Shown: piece by piece, positions 1-12,813 of the stretch | Layout: each line of letters starts with the position of its first letter | Numbering within the stretch: the stretch's first letter is position 1 | From: Chloranthus sessilifolius | Lineage: Eukaryota; Streptophyta; Magnoliopsida; Chloranthales; Chloranthaceae | Assembly: GCA_021018995.1 (NCBI GenBank) | Contig: CM037597.1 | Span: 9,623,299-9,687,298, forward strand | DNA length: 64,000 bases | Direction of reading: 5' to 3' | Translations under genes and position numbers: made by a program | Notes under the pieces: generated by a model | Told to the model about the DNA's origin: nothing | The model's database searches: none | Seen by the model: only the letters and a program-made list of their open reading frames with translations

Positions 1-11
1 TTTTTTTGTAG

Positions 12-330
12 GATCTCAAATTCGACAATAATTCCATCGAATACAAACGACTATCAGAAATCGCATTCGTCTTCACCGGAGAAGGAAGATAGGTATTAAT
101 TTTTTATTTTTTAATCTTCAGATGCTTGATTTTACAACAACCAATTAATTTTTTTGAACACAATTTTAATTTTTGAATCAATTAACAGGTATTATTCGAC
201 AATGGGGTCATCGTTTTTAGAAGAATGGGAAAAGGTTTCGATGGAGATGGGAGATGAGAACTTGTTGGTGTTACAAAGACTCTTTATTTCCTTGTCAAGT
301 AAAGAGATGAAAGGGTGTAAATTGGTGTAG
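12..330 (+). CDS. 3' end (last two exons) of an unrecognised plant gene, partial
   Basis: Two open stretches join through an intron with good borders. The first starts after an AG at 10-11, runs 12-92 and ends at a GT donor. The second starts after CAG at 186-188 and runs 189-330 to a TAG stop. Joined in phase they give a hydrophilic C-terminus of about 73 residues. The upstream part is rich in Ser, Asn and Thr (SHSSSPEKED), and the end contains EEWEKVSMEMGDENLLVLQR and stops at KGCKLV. No domain is recognised. The rest of the gene lies left of the window. The reading rests on splice borders and an open frame across the junction, so it could be a chance reading. Confidence 0.4.
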
Positions 331-379
331 AGGCCTAAAAAGAGGGCAAAATTCATTTAGAGAAGCTTACTTGTAAATT

Positions 380-728
380 TTTACACATTTTATTTTAGAA
401 AAAATTACAAACGATTTTTTTTTCACGATTTATAGTTGTTATTTATTTAATTTCTTTTGTTTTTTACTTTTTACTTTTGACTTTTTGTGATTATAGTTGG
501 TGAGTCCTGGGGCATGGCTATCTCATCTTTCTTAAGAGAGATATGAAGTCAAGGAAAAGAAAAGTTTCAAAAAGGTAACTGATCTGATTTTGTTTGATTT
601 TTTTTTTTTTCAATTGGGGTTTGGTTTGGTTTTTATGGATTTGTTGAGATTTTTTTTTGTTAGGTTTTATGATATGCAGAGAGCAAGAGGTTTGAAGGTC
701 ATGAAAAGTGTGGAAAGTGATTGAGATT

Positions 729-766
<38 letters not shown>

Positions 767-1309
767 ATGGAATAGAATAGATAAAAGGGGATTGAGCAAA
801 ACGAGACTCTTTTCTTACCTGTCTTTATTCAATGGAATTGATTAAATTTTGTTCTCAGGGACTTGTTACATATTTTATTTTAGAAAAAAACAACAAACTT
901 TTTTTTCACAGTTTATAGTATTTATTTATTTAATTTCTTTTGTTTTTTACTTTTTTCTTTTGACTTTTTCTGGTTGTAGTTGGTGAGTCATGGGGCATGG
1001 CTATTTGATCTTTCTCAAGAGAGATAGATATGAAGTCAGGGGAAAGAAAAGTTCCAAAAGGTACCTGATTTGGTTTTTTTTTTTTTTTTTCCAATTGCGG
1101 TTTGGTTTGGCTTTTATTGATTTGTTGAGATTTTTTGTTGTTGGGTTTTATGATGTATAGAGAGCAAGAGGTTTGAGGGCCATGAGAAGTGTGGAAAGTG
1201 ATTCAGACTGAAGAGCGAGAGAGATTTGTATGGAATGGAATAGATAAGAGGGATTGAGAAAAAAACCTGTTTGTATTCAATGGAATTGATTAAATTTTAT
1301 TTTCAGGGA
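380..1309. repeat. Direct tandem duplication of about 450-480 bp, two copies
   Basis: Copy 1 is roughly 380-855 and copy 2 roughly 868-1309. Shared landmarks in the same order are an ATTTTAGAAAAAA start, GGTGAGTC-TGGGGCATGGCTAT, a poly-T run, GAGCAAGAGGTTTGA, a GA tract and ATTCAATGGAATTGATTAAA at the end. The copies differ by many substitutions. Copy 1 has an expanded (GA)n at about 731-761 where copy 2 has only a few units. It lies just downstream of the partial gene at 12-330 and probably covers its 3' flank. No coding sequence is seen inside. Confidence 0.8.
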
Positions 1310-1499
1310 TGGAAATAAATAATCACTATCAAATTATGCTTTCAATGGGTTAGGTCTCTTATTAAATATTCTTTACTACCCTCTTGCAGATGTAATGGTG
1401 GCAATGGGTCAAGCTCAGACTAGGGCCTGGCCTTATTAAAAATGACAAATATCTAAGCCCAATCTCGACAATTTCTATTCTTGCCAACGCAATCTGAAA

Positions 1500-1902
1500 G
1501 CCCCCACATGAGCAACCCCTTGTAGCACAGTGACACGTTGAAATTATACGATGGAGATCGTTTTTCACATCGATCTTCTACACAATGAATCTTGAGACCA
1601 TGATCTTACTGTTGGGTATTTTTCTATCCCACGTGTAATAGATAGGAAATAAACATACATAAAATCACATTTGAGAGTGAATTGTGCCATGTGATTTTAG
1701 GCCACTTTTTGGTATCCATGTCATGGCATGGAATAAAAAATATATCGTCTAATGGTACGCTTATGGTCTCAAGATCCATTGTGTAGAAGATCAGGGTGAA
1801 AAATGATCTCTATCGCCTTATTCAAAGTAGTCGATGGATTTATAAAAGTTTCGAAAGTTGGCGTTTTCAGAAATCACATTGGTGCGAATAGAGGTACCCT
1901 AA
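1500..1902. mobile_element. Foldback MITE, family A, degenerate copy
   Basis: The left arm (CGATGGAGATCGTTTTTCAC, then ACACAATGAATCTTGAGACC) is mirrored by the right arm (GGTCTCAAGATCCATTGTGT, then AAAAATGATCTCTATCG) around a centre near 1670. The same arm sequence recurs in better preserved copies at 16953, 28849 and 47948, two of which have perfect 9-bp target duplications. The outer ends of this copy are eroded, so its limits are approximate. Confidence 0.6.
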
Positions 1903-2100
1903 TTCATATGCTCATCAATAGTTTTGCGCCAGTTGAAGCATGACTATTTTGGCATGTGATTAACTAAGAGTTGGGATTGAAAATAAAAACCAATTATCGC
2001 CTACAATAGTGGTATCTCTTTTAGTGATTGTAAATTCCATCGGTTGCATAAAAAATTAAGGAAAACAATAGGATACGTGCAACACACGTGCCTCTCGCTA

Positions 2101-2183
<83 letters not shown>

Positions 2184-3224
2184 TATATTTTCCCGTCTCC
2201 TTCCAAATCACACCACAAGATCTGTCATCTCTTTGAAGACTTGAACGACGACCATTATCATTGCATCGTCTCCAACTCGCAATCATTCTTCGCAACCTAA
2301 GTCCCGTTACACGCGGAGCAACGCCACCACCAAACACACGATCGAATTGACATGCGCAAGCAACAATACTTACTTGTGTAGCGAATTTGAAGCAACGAGC
2401 GGAAGAACCTTGGTTCAACTCAATCTGACGTGTTGGAGTCGATCTACACTAGCCCGAGCCTATCGATCCGAATGAACCAAATCTTCACGAAATCAGCACG
2501 ATCACGTTACAACAGGTGGGTTTCCTTTCGATTCCACTCTAATCTATTTTATGGCCTTTATAAAATTAATCGACCCTGTTCGATTGACAAAACCTTAAAA
2601 ATCAGGTTTTTATGAGTTTCGGCATGTATCAAGAGGCCATAAAAGTCAAAGGGCTCACCCGATGGTCAAACCTTCTGATCCCGAGGTAGGGTACCCAGTA
2701 CCCTTCAATTCTTATTTGAAAGCGATTTGACGAATAAGCCGATATGGGCCTCGAAACTGGGGCCAAAGACCCCCAGCCGCAACAGTGCACAATACTGCTC
2801 ACATGAAACATCACACAAGCTGTTTGTGTTTTTGGACCTGGGTAAAGGTCAAGGTTTGACCTTCCCGATCTCGGACCCATGAAACTTCTCAGTAAAATAT
2901 CAGTAGAGAGACCCTCCATACTCTCTGATGTACTACCTATCTAACGGTGCAAATTACCTTTTATCACATTTAATATACTATTTTTAATGCCCTCAAAACT
3001 AGTGAAAATTTCTACCACTTGCGGAAATTTTATTCCTGTTACTTGTTAAACTACATACATGTGATAAAGCGGGGCACTTCGACCACATAAATCTAGAGAT
3101 TCTGATCTTATCAGTTTTTGGTCAAAGAATAGACCCCACGTACATTCTGACCGACTTCCAATTCGACGGTTTAGATTCTAATAAATAATTTATTAAATCA
3201 TTCATTACATGCTATAAAAATAGG

Positions 3225-3297
<73 letters not shown>

Positions 3298-3519
3298 CTG
3301 CTCTCAACAGTTAAAATAAGTTATGTACCAGATTTTTTATATAAATCTATAAATACATAGATTAAAAGGTCCACTTTAACCCTGTGTATTAAATAAACCT
3401 TGGACCCATGAGTCGACACCCATGAATCAAATTATTGACCATCTGACCATCTATCAAATTGGTGGTCAAATTTTTTTCTAAAATCCAAGAGAGATGAGTG
3501 AACCCTTAGAGGATGGGTT
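1903..3519. other. Intergenic stretch with two long (AT)n microsatellites
   Basis: Uninterrupted (TA)n runs lie at about 2103-2180 and 3228-3290. The stretch between them is somewhat GC-richer (2230-2900), but I find no open frame with recognisable content or consistent splice borders. Open frames over the AT runs encode only alternating Tyr-Ile and are artefacts. Confidence 0.7.
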
Positions 3520-4024
3520 TAGGGTTGTGCATTTTTTGGACCGAACCTCTGGGTTTGATCCGATTTGGACGGGTACCGATTTAGGTTTGATTTGATAAAA
3601 AGGAAAACCAAAAAGTTTGGTTTGGTTTTGGTTCCAAGCCTCCCGAAGTCAAAACCAACCGAACCGAATGTAGTTTATATATATATAAAGGTGTGGGTTT
3701 TAATTAATTTTAAAGGGTATTTAAGTAAAATGTACTTTTTTATATACCTTTGTCTTTAGCCTATTCCTAAATCGTCAAGCTATAAAGTAGAACTTATAGG
3801 AAAACCAGTTGTGAAGGTGAAATTTTTTTGATTTGCACGTAGAACTTATAGAACTTATAAGAAAATTGAAACAGACCGAATCAAATCAAACCAAATCGAA
3901 TCGGGTTAGTTTGGTTTAAGAGTTAGATGATTTGGTTTGATTTAAAAACCTAGAAATCGATTAAGACTGATTTGATTTGTGATTTTGGTCTAAAACCGAC
4001 CAAATGGAACCGAATAAGCCCCTA
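3520..4024. mobile_element. hAT-type non-autonomous element (MITE)
   Basis: The element begins TAGGGTTGTGCA and ends AAGCCCCTA, giving TAGGG/CCCTA termini. It is flanked by GATGGGTT (3512-3519) and GATGGGTC (4025-4032), an 8-bp target duplication with one mismatch, which is the hAT signature. The inside is rich in GGTTTGGTTT and AACCAAATCG motifs in inverted orientation, as in many plant hAT MITEs built from CCGGTTCGGTTT-like repeats. No transposase is present. Confidence 0.65.
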
Positions 4025-4624
4025 GATGGGTCTCACCCGCAATTCAAAAGCACAGTTCACCGTAGGCGTTCTAATCCATAATCCCATTTCTCATCTTATA
4101 GTTGACTCCATGCCATGAAATAATGTGGCGAGGATTTGGGACCCTCTCTCTGACCTTAGTGGGAAAGTGGACCGCTCTATATTAATTCTAGTATATTTGA
4201 AAAATAAAAAAGTTCGGAATTTTGCAGCCTTTTTGTGGCGTTTAATTCAAGCCGTTAAAAGCCACCCTTAAACCGATTTAATGTAGGGTAGTAAGGCACT
4301 AAGGCGTATCAAATGAGTGGTCCCAAACACCAAGATGTTTGTTGAGGTCATCCATACCATTCATTTAGCAGATTGTCCTGATGGATGATTAAGATTGAAG
4401 CCCAAAATCCATCATTCACCTAAAAAATGAACTTTTAACTGCCAATCTAAGCCGTCCATTCTACTGGCTGGTTATGTAGATTATTGATCTGACGGTTTGT
4501 TTTTGTTGATGCGAATATTGGGTTGTGGCCTATCCACATTGTGGCTTTCTGTGTGTATGATCTGATTTGGTGCGTACCCATCATCAAGTGCGGTATAGAT
4601 GACTCGAGCGCTAACCTTAGTACC

Positions 4625-4850
4625 AAGGTTGCAAACTCGGTTTTGGTATTGGATATCAGTCCATGGAGGATCGATACGAAACGACTGATACGTATCAACC
4701 TATTTTAAAAATAAAATAAAAATTAGAGGTATCGGCCGATACCGATACATAAGTTAGATATCAATACGTATCGGCACTAATATATATCAGTTTGAATACG
4801 TATTGTATCAATATCGGCCGATATTTATGCAGGATTGTGGCAATCATAGC
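4625..4850. repeat. TATCGG/CCGATA palindrome-rich repeat, copy 1
   Basis: A dense run of TATCGG, CGATAC and TATCGGCCGATAC motifs in both orientations starts near ACTCGGTTTTGGTATTGG and ends near ATCGGCCGATATTTATGC. Related copies lie at about 15025-15335, 18675-18960 and 40735-41110, with a short piece at 22935-22985. No target duplication could be fixed. It is probably a non-autonomous DNA element. Confidence 0.55.
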
Positions 4851-5007
4851 ATGGCACTTAAGCATAAGAGTTGGTTTTGTACATAAGCTACTACTTTGGC
4901 AAGTTTTTGGGATGCATATCATATGAAATTAAGGTGGACTATTTCATAAGTGCCCCATGGTCTAAAAATCTTCTATAACAAATTGGGATGAAGAATAATT
5001 GGAAGCC

Positions 5008-5403
5008 ATTACTTGCACACGATTTTCAAGTGATTGTATCGAATTAAAAAAAAGACTTAATATTTTAGGAACATGTGATATGTAAAAATGGAATATGGGC
5101 TGTCTGATTTGAAGTTCATGATCGATAGATCTCCCGTACATAAAATTAGAGTAAAAAAGGATACTTGTCATATGATCTATTGTAGTCAATTGTTGAATTA
5201 TATAATAGGTTTTGACTCTATTTAATCAAATGATGAAAATTATATTTTATTATAATCTTTTGCAATTGATATCTTTAAATCATGACTTTCAAATCAAACG
5301 GCTTAGATGGTGTTTTCAAATAGTAAAAGTCGCAAACTTGCAAGTCTTTCTTTTAAATTTGGTGCAATCTGATGCAATCACTTGAAAAGCGTGTGCAAGT
5401 AAT
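5008..5403. mobile_element. Foldback MITE, family B
   Basis: The ends are exact inverted repeats, ATTACTTGCACACG at the left and CGTGTGCAAGTAAT at the right, continuing inward as TTTTCAAGTGATTG against CAATCACTTGAAAAG. Related copies are at 60764-61146 and, with different outer ends, at about 41235, 49195 and 58600. No convincing target duplication was found for this copy. Confidence 0.6.
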
Positions 5404-6804
5404 GACTCCCAAAATAATTTTCATAATTCAAAGCCATCAAATAGCATCTAAAATTAATCGTTACCATATAAATCCAACATATTTTATTCTTAAATGGCGT
5501 TTAATGTTGAATCAAAATATGGAGATCATTTTCGTTTCAATCTTTTACAAAATAAATCTGGAGTGGGCAATTCCCCCAAACGACTACTTGGCTCCACAAT
5601 AAAGCTAAGGCCATGTGATTCATTGGGCGATAATATAGATCAAATTTCATCCCGAAGATTCCACCAAAAATTAGTGTGACATGTACCTAATCATGATTGG
5701 TTCCAGTCGGGGGATTGGGAATAGGTTGATTACCCAATATCAACACTTTCTATAAAACATATCGTAGATAGTATGACATAGCTCTCTGTTAGTCTATGCC
5801 ATGGCAGAGTTTACTTGCTACTTGTTTTAGCAGGTACCCCTTTTCTTTGATAACTCCTTGTATAATGAGATTTTATACAAAATTTACATGTTCAACAATT
5901 CTACCCTCCTCTATACTCACTCTTTGTTAGAGTAAATTTTATTTGCTCTGATAGAGAGTTAGTAGAGAGCACGAAGGTCACTATTAGAGCAAGTAAATCC
6001 TCATTTGCAGGAGAGAACCAACTAAAATAGGTGAATCATGCTCTGACAGGGGCTAACTGAGAGTTATACCATACTCAACCAATTGAGGAGCAAGACTTAG
6101 AAATAAATCCTATACAACAAACCATTCACATTGAGTGACACATAAGGGAATAATCCCACCCGACAACGCTTACCTTATTAATATAAGGAAGGAAGCAAAT
6201 GTGGAGAATAAAACTCAACCTCAAGCCTCACAAAGGAATTAGTGCTAAAGCAAATGATGGTTTTTTTAATTATAATAATAAATATAACTTTCTAATATCG
6301 ATTAAAAAAAATAAAAAATATAACTTTCTAATAACTATTATCATAACAAAAAAATATTAATGATTTAAAAACTATAATACTTCTGTAACATTTTTTTTTT
6401 AAAAGTTTAATTTTCTCTTCCGAATCGCATAGGGTCTTGCTAGTTTCACATTAGATGAATAGAATCACTTCTCAGTGGTTTAGGTCGTTTGATGGTTGGC
6501 CTCTAATGCTAATGAAAAAAAACAGGAAAATCCTAGTTCCTAACCCAATACTTATTACATATGGCTGATATTTAAAACCCGCGTATGCAAACTATAACCA
6601 ACAAATGCTTAATCGGATAGCACTATTTGCACCCACTCAAACTCTAAGGGGCTGTGCTGTTTGGATAAAGGGAATACCTCCCCCTCGAGAATAAGGGAGA
6701 AACATAGCATTTCTAGGAATATGTGATAAAACATGATAAAAAAATCAACAACTTTACCCCATTTCATCATATTCTATCCAAACAGACCCATAAGAGTACT
6801 CACC
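5404..6804. other. Intergenic stretch, nothing recognised
   Basis: AT-rich sequence with short homopolymer runs. I see no gene, repeat array or element end that can be supported between the family B element and the truncated copia LTR. Confidence 0.6.
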
Positions 6805-7142
6805 TTTCAGTTAATGTATGATTGTGATTTCTAATCACACTACAATTAGCAATTTCAGTCCTTAATGGGATATGACTCTTTGGCTATAAATATAAGGGGT
6901 GTCTGGTCCCAACGATAGCTCGACAGAATTCAATCCTCCCTATTGGCGAGAGCATCCCCATTGTGCTAGGAGATATTGAACGCGAGAACATCGTTGAAGA
7001 TCGGCAACCAACCATCGATGGCTAACGCTCAAGGTGCGCATATTTATAGGTTATAAATTTATTATTTTTGATTGATCGTGCGCCTAGATCTTTAGGCTTA
7101 ATTTTGGATGGTCGGATCGTCAGATCCATTTAGATTCCATCA
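6805..7142 (+). repeat. 5' LTR of the copia element (5'-truncated)
   Basis: It matches 13371-13710 almost base for base (338 against 340 bp). The visible indel is AAATATAAGG against AAATATATAAGG near the TATA-like CTATAAATATA. It ends in CA and is followed at once by the primer binding site. The first 134 bases of the LTR, most of U3, are absent. Confidence 0.9.
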
Positions 7143-7144
7143 AT

Positions 7145-7156
7145 TGGTATCAGAGC
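7145..7156 (+). other. Primer binding site, initiator tRNA-Met type
   Basis: TGGTATCAGAGC lies two bases after the 5' LTR. It is the standard complement of the 3' end of plant initiator tRNA-Met that primes minus-strand synthesis in most copia elements. Confidence 0.9.
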
Positions 7157-7379
7157 CATGATTGGCGTTATGATTGGTCAAAGCTTTAAAATGAATTTTT
7201 TTTTTTTTTTTTAATGGCTGTTTTATAAAAAAAAAAAAAGAAAAAAGAGGTTTGGGATTTTTCGACGTCGCGCGACGGCCGTGCTGTCGGGAGTCCTTGG
7301 TCAGGAGGTAAGCCCTTAAGAATTGTTGTTGCAAATCAAAAAAAAAAAAAAAAAACACACTTTGGGTTTTTTTTTATGA

Positions 7380-7920
7380 TTTGGGTGGGCCTTTTCAACC
7401 ACCGACCGACGACGTCGGCCGGGGCGATCGGCAGTCTGCCGGCCGTCGGCCGATCAGGGCGGGTTCACTTGGGGGGCGGCTGTGCATAATATGGTTACTG
7501 GTTTAAAAAAAAAAAAAAAACAAAACCCGTGAAGAAGATGCTTAGTGTAAAGGGGGTTAGGGAGACTGGGGCCGGGTCGGGTCCACTGCTGGCCCATCCG
7601 ACCCGTCTGGGTCTATTTGGCCCTTGGCCCGACCCGCCTGGCCACCTTGGCTCACCCGTCGGGCCTCTCATGGCACGACCCATCAGACCCGCCTCGCCTG
7701 ACCCCGGCCTCGAGCCCCTAAGCCTATTTGGCTCGAGACCCTCGCCTCTACCCGTCTAACCCGACCCGCTTGGCCCTTTGGCCCCCGCTTGACCCAACTA
7801 GCCCATTTGGACCATGGCCTGACCCTGACGATACCCGGTCCGGCCGAGGCCTTCTCGCCACTCGGGCCCATGGTCGCTCGACCAGCGCACGTGGGGCCCG
7901 GCCCGGTACTTGGCCCATTA
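7380..7920 (+). other. GC-rich, GACCCG-repetitive leader segment of the copia element
   Basis: The untranslated leader suddenly becomes GC-rich, with many dispersed GACCCG, GGCCC and CCCGACCCG units, unlike the AT-rich surroundings. Frames are open on both strands here only because stop codons are rare at this composition. They encode Pro/Gly/Arg-rich nonsense and are not supported as genes. Further down the leader (8290-8620) the motif TTCTTCTGCCCAACGGTGAT occurs twice, and GACTCGACCCAACG-AGG-TCATAA also twice. Confidence 0.6.
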
Positions 7921-8719
7921 TGCCCTTTATATTTCTTAATCTTCTCGGGCAATTTCTGGGCTATTTACATGTCCGATTTTCGGACATTATATATGTATTT
8001 TGACTATCTCGGACATTTTGGATCCGTTTTTGAGGTCTATTTTTGACAATGAGCTCTCTATTATGATATTTTTATAACCTGATGTTATTTTTTCCATTTT
8101 TTTTAATTGTGTAATCAATATTTTTTTAGTATCATTCATTAGAATTTGGTAGTGGAGGTTGTGCTCCACCACCATGGCTGGTACTTACATATTATAATAT
8201 TCGTTTATTGTCTATTTTGACACCTCCTCATAACACGTTTTGTGATCTTCTAAAATATTATCAAACCTAATATGACAACATGACTTGGAAAGATTCTTCT
8301 GCCCAACGGTGATGATCCTTCCTAGTGTCGTGGTTTTCATAGTGAGGTTTAATTTTGTCCAAGACCGTGTTACAAATTCCGTGATAGTGTGTAGTGAACA
8401 TTGACGTCACAATATAAGCGGTTCTTCTGCCCAACGGTGATGAATCCCTTAATGGTATATGATGCCTGTGTTTTACTATTCATTAGTTTGTGTGGAGATG
8501 CTAGCGTTAGACTCGACCCAACGGAGGGTCATAACGACGCAATTAGTACCGCAATCATTCATATAGATTGAGGAAGCGGCTAGTGTGTTATGACTCGACC
8601 CAACGAAGGCTCATAATGACACAAATTGTTTCTCAATAAAACCACATTGGTTTTAATTTTTATATTCCTTCACATATTTTAACTATTGCGTCACATATTA
8701 TGATTATAACCTTGTAGGA

Positions 8720-9600
8720 TTGATAGTTACTACAATTGTATGTGGAAATAATAAAGCCCTTAATTATCGTGCAGCACTGAACCCGTCTATCATAACCAGT
8801 ATAATTGGTGGAATTGAACTTTTGAGTGGATCAAATTATAAGAAATGGAATGAACAAGTTGCAATTGTTCTAGGCTGCATGGATCTTGACTATGCTATAC
8901 GATCTGATAAACTCAAGGTGCTCACCGCTGATGCCTCGACTGAGGATCTGGCAGTGAACCATACGGATTTAGAAAAATAGGATAGATAAAATCGTATGAG
9001 CCTCATGATCATAAAGAGTTCCATTGCTGATGCGATTCGGGGAGGTATTCCTGACTCGCACACTGCAAAGGAATACATGCAAGCCATTAAGAAACAATTT
9101 CAAGGGACTTCTAAAGCCATTGTCAGTAGTCTAATTGTTAAAATAGGAACCATGAAATATGATGGTCATAGCGACGTCCGAGAGCACATTATGAAAATGA
9201 GTGACATGACAACTCAATTGAAAGAATTGGACATGGGTTTTTCTGAGGGTTATCTTGTTCACTTCATTATGACTTCTCTTCCTGCGCAATTTGGCCCGTT
9301 CAAGATCAATTATAACACACAGAAAGAGAAGTGGAAGATGAATGAGCTAATCGCTCACTGTGTCCAAGAAGAAGAACGATTTCGGGCTAAAAAACCTGAA
9401 AGTGCCAATTACGCCGCTCTTGGCCCATCGAAATGAAATTTCAAGCGAAAATCGGGATAATATAAAGGAAAGAACGTGAAAGCTCCTCCACCGGAAACCA
9501 AACAAGGAGAAACTAGCACATCTATACGGCATCAAGTGTCATACAGAAGAAGGGACACATTAAGAAGAATTGTCAAAAATACAGAGATTGGCTAGTTAAG
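8720..9600 (+). pseudogene. copia gag (UBN2-type) with zinc knuckle, broken
   Basis: The capsid-like part reads LLSGSNYKKWNEQVAIVLG and then SLMIIKSSIADAIRGGI, followed by the conserved AKEYMQAIKKQF and ELIAHCVQEEERF blocks of copia Gag polyproteins. Two in-frame stops (TAG and TAA, 8978-8990) fall where related proteins have tryptophan, consistent with G-to-A decay. A further stop follows at 9434-9436. The zinc knuckle near 9530-9585 is damaged: KCH and later GHIKKNCQK are present, but the residues between them, including one cysteine, are lost by a small frameshifting deletion. Family knowledge: Gag packages the RNA in virus-like particles. Confidence 0.8.
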
Positions 9601-9621
9601 AAAGGTAATGACCTTGCTTTT

Positions 9622-12600
9622 GTGTGTTTTGAATCACTTTATGTTGATGCTTCACGCAATACTTGGTGGATAAATTCTAGTGCAACTATTCATATAAGTA
9701 ATTCAATGCAGGGATTTCGATCAAGCAGGAAGCTAAGTAAAGGCGAACGTACCATCAAACTCGGGAATGGAGTAGAAGCAGACGTGGAGGCCATTGGGAC
9801 TCTCTGTCTCATTTTAGATAGTGGTTTCATTTTGGATTTAGTTGATACTATTTATGTTCCCAGTATCACTAGAAACCTTATCTCAGTTTCTAAATTGGAT
9901 TTATTAGGTTTTGAATTTAAATTTGGACATAATATGTTTACTCTATTATTTAATTCCGATATTGTGGGTGGTGGCTCATTAGTGGACAATCTTTATCAGT
10001 TAAACTTGGATTCATCTTACGCCCAATCTTTAGTTTCTATGCATGTGAATGATAAAATAAGTAAGAAACGAAAACGAGCACTCGATAACTCCTCTATTTT
10101 ATGGCATAAACGTTTAGGCCATATATCTAAGGATAGAATGGAGAGGTTAATTAAAGATGATATAATCGATGCGCTCGATTTCTCTGATTTCAATACTTGT
10201 GTTGATTGCGTTAAAGGGAAACTCACAAAGACTAATAAGAAAGGGGCTCTCAGAAGCACGAGTTTGCTGGAAATAGTCCACACTGATATTTGTGGACCGT
10301 TTCCCACTCCCGCTATTGGTGGTCAAAAGTATTTTATTACCTTCACTGATGATTATTCTTGTTTTGATTATATATTTCTCATTCACGAGAAATCTGAGGC
10401 CCTGGATATGTTTAAAATCTATAAAGCCGAAGTTGAGTTACAACTCAATTCGAAGATTAAAATTGTGAGATCTGATAGAGGCGGAGAGTACTATGGTAGA
10501 TACTCTGAAACAGGTCGCAATCCAGGACCCTTCACCCTGTATCTACAAGAGCATGGCATTGTCGCTCAATATACCATGTCGGGAACATCTGAACAGAACG
10601 GTGTAGCTGAGCGACGAAATCGTACTCTTATGGATATGGTGAGAAGCATGTTATGCAACTCTACATTGCCTACGTTCTTGTGGGGAGAAGCCTTGAAAAC
10701 AGCGGTGCATATCCTAAATCGAGTTCCTAGTAAGGCAGTTCCCAAAACTCCTTATGAGCTATGGGTAGGCAGAAAACCAACTTTAGGATATTTGTACATT
10801 TGGGGTTGTTTGGCTGAAGCAAAGGTGTACAATCCCCAATTAGGAAAATTGGACCCTAAAACTATAAGTTGTCATTTCATTGGTTACCCTGATAGATCAA
10901 AAGGCTACAGATTTTATTGCCCCACTCATAGTACCCGGATTGTTGAGACTAGACATGCAAAATTCTTTGAGGATCGTGAGATCAGTGGGAGTGTTGAGCT
11001 TAGGAAAATCACTTTTGAGGAGAATCGAGTTATAATTTCTATCCCTTTTATCCAAGAAAAAGTGGCACCAACACCAGTTATTCCAGCCAGTGTTGATGCA
11101 CATGTGACTATACCTATTGACACACCCCACATTGATGAGGCTCTTGCTCATGGCGACTCACAATGATCTACGTTGCTAGATCGAGAGAGAGAGCAAAGAA
11201 GCCGCCATTTCGATGACTATATAGTTTACCTCAATGAGAGTGAGTTTGATTTTGGAAAGGAAATCAAATCTTGTTTCCTTTAGCCAAGCCATAAAGCGAA
11301 AATCCACTCAATGGCTCAAAGCCATGAAAGATGAGTTGGAATCAATGAAACATAACTGATGCAGGATCTTTGTGAGTTACCTAATGGAGTTAAGCATACT
11401 ATAAATGAGTATTTAAAACCAAGCAAGATACTCCAAAGGTAATATAGAAAGATACAAGGCGAGTTAATCGTAAAGGTTTCACTCAAAAGAGAATAGACTA
11501 TAAAGAGACATTTTCTCCTGTCTGAAAGGAATCCTTTCGGATAGTCATGACATTAGTAGCTCATTTTGACTTAGAATTGCAGCAAATGGATGTTAAAACT
11601 GCTTTTCTGAATGGCGACTTGCATGAAGATGTCTTTATGACACAACCTGAAGGTTTTCAGGTTGAGGAGGAGAGTCATTTAGTTTGTAGACTCAAAAGGT
11701 CTCTATATGGTTTAAAGCAGGCATCTCGACAATGGTACTTAAAATTTCACGAAGTCATTTCAAATTTTGGTTTTAAAGAAAATACTGTGCATCAATGCAT
11801 ATATCTTAAAATCAATGGGAGTAAGTTTATCATCCTTGTTTTATACGTTGATGATATCTTACTTACGAGTAGCAATTTGGGCATGTTATATGAGACAAAG
11901 AACTTTTTATCAAAGAGTTTTGATATGAAAGATCTTGGTGAAGCTTCCTACGTGATAGAAATTAAGATTCATCGAGATAGAGCCCGTGGTATATTGGGAT
12001 TGTCTCAAAGAGCTTATATTGATAAAGTTCTTAAAAGGTTTAACATGCACAATTGTTCTGCTATTGTTGCTCCTGTCATTAAGGGTGATAAATTTAGTCT
12101 ACTTGAGTCCGGGATCGATCATGGAGAGAAAGCAGATGGAGACAATTCCTATGCATCGGTTTAGAGTCTCATGTATGCACAAGTCTGTATCGTCGGATAT
12201 AGCGTATATAGTTGGCATGCTTGGCGGTACCAATGTAATCCTGGTTTGGATCATTGGAAAGCAGCTAAGAAGGTTTTTCGCTATTTACAAGGGACTAAAT
12301 GACACATGCTCACATACAAAAGGTCGAATAACCTTGAAATTATTGGTTATTCCGATGCTGACTATGCTGGGTGTCAAGACACTCGTAGGTCCACATCGGG
12401 TTATATTTTATGCTTGCAGGTTGACTTATATCTTGGAAGAGCGTTATACAAACGTACTACTCCCACTATGGAAGCGAAATTAGATTGCATGTTTTGAGGC
12501 AACATGTGAGGCGATATGGTTGAGAATTTTATCTCGAGGCTTGAGTTGTTGATACTATTTCAAAGCCAGAGAATCTTTTGTGACAATTAATTGCGATGCT

Positions 12601-12813
12601 ATCTCCAATAACAACAAGATTAGTGGGGGTTCCAAATATATTGATATAAAATATTTTGTTGTAAGGGAGAAAGTTCAAAATCAAATTGTATCTATTGAAA
12701 AGATAAGTACGGCACTCATGTTGGCTGACCCTCTCACTAAAGGTTTACCTCCCACGCTCTTTTTGGAGCATGTTGCACGCATGAGGTTAACGGATAATTT
12801 TGATAGCCTTTGA
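9622..12813 (+). pseudogene. copia pol: protease, integrase, reverse transcriptase, RNase H, broken
   Basis: A 514-codon open part (to 11166) holds the protease region. Its active-site motif reads WINSSATIHI, where the family has DSGAT, so the catalytic Asp is Asn (9673-9675). The integrase follows with a zinc-binding start (WHKRLGHIS..CVDC) and the DDE core (HTDICGPF, VRSDRGGEY, SEQNGVAERRNRT). The region 11167-11546 is full of stops. Reverse transcriptase is open again at 11547-12164, with MDVKTAFLNGDLHE, RSLYGLKQASRQWY and an intact YVDD box (11844-11855). RNase H pieces follow in shifted frames: YSDADYAGCQDTRRSTSGY near 12351 and ADPLTKGLPP near 12727, ending at 12813. It once encoded the whole copying and insertion machinery; this copy cannot. 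Confidence 0.88.

Noticed and set aside
2021-2418. Open frames of alternating Tyr-Ile on both strands
   Set aside because: They only translate the (AT)n microsatellite at 2103-2180; the flanking parts have no conserved content.
7529-8046. Overlapping Pro/Gly/Arg-rich frames on both strands
   Set aside because: They arise from the GC-rich, stop-poor leader of the copia element and have no domain or codon signal.
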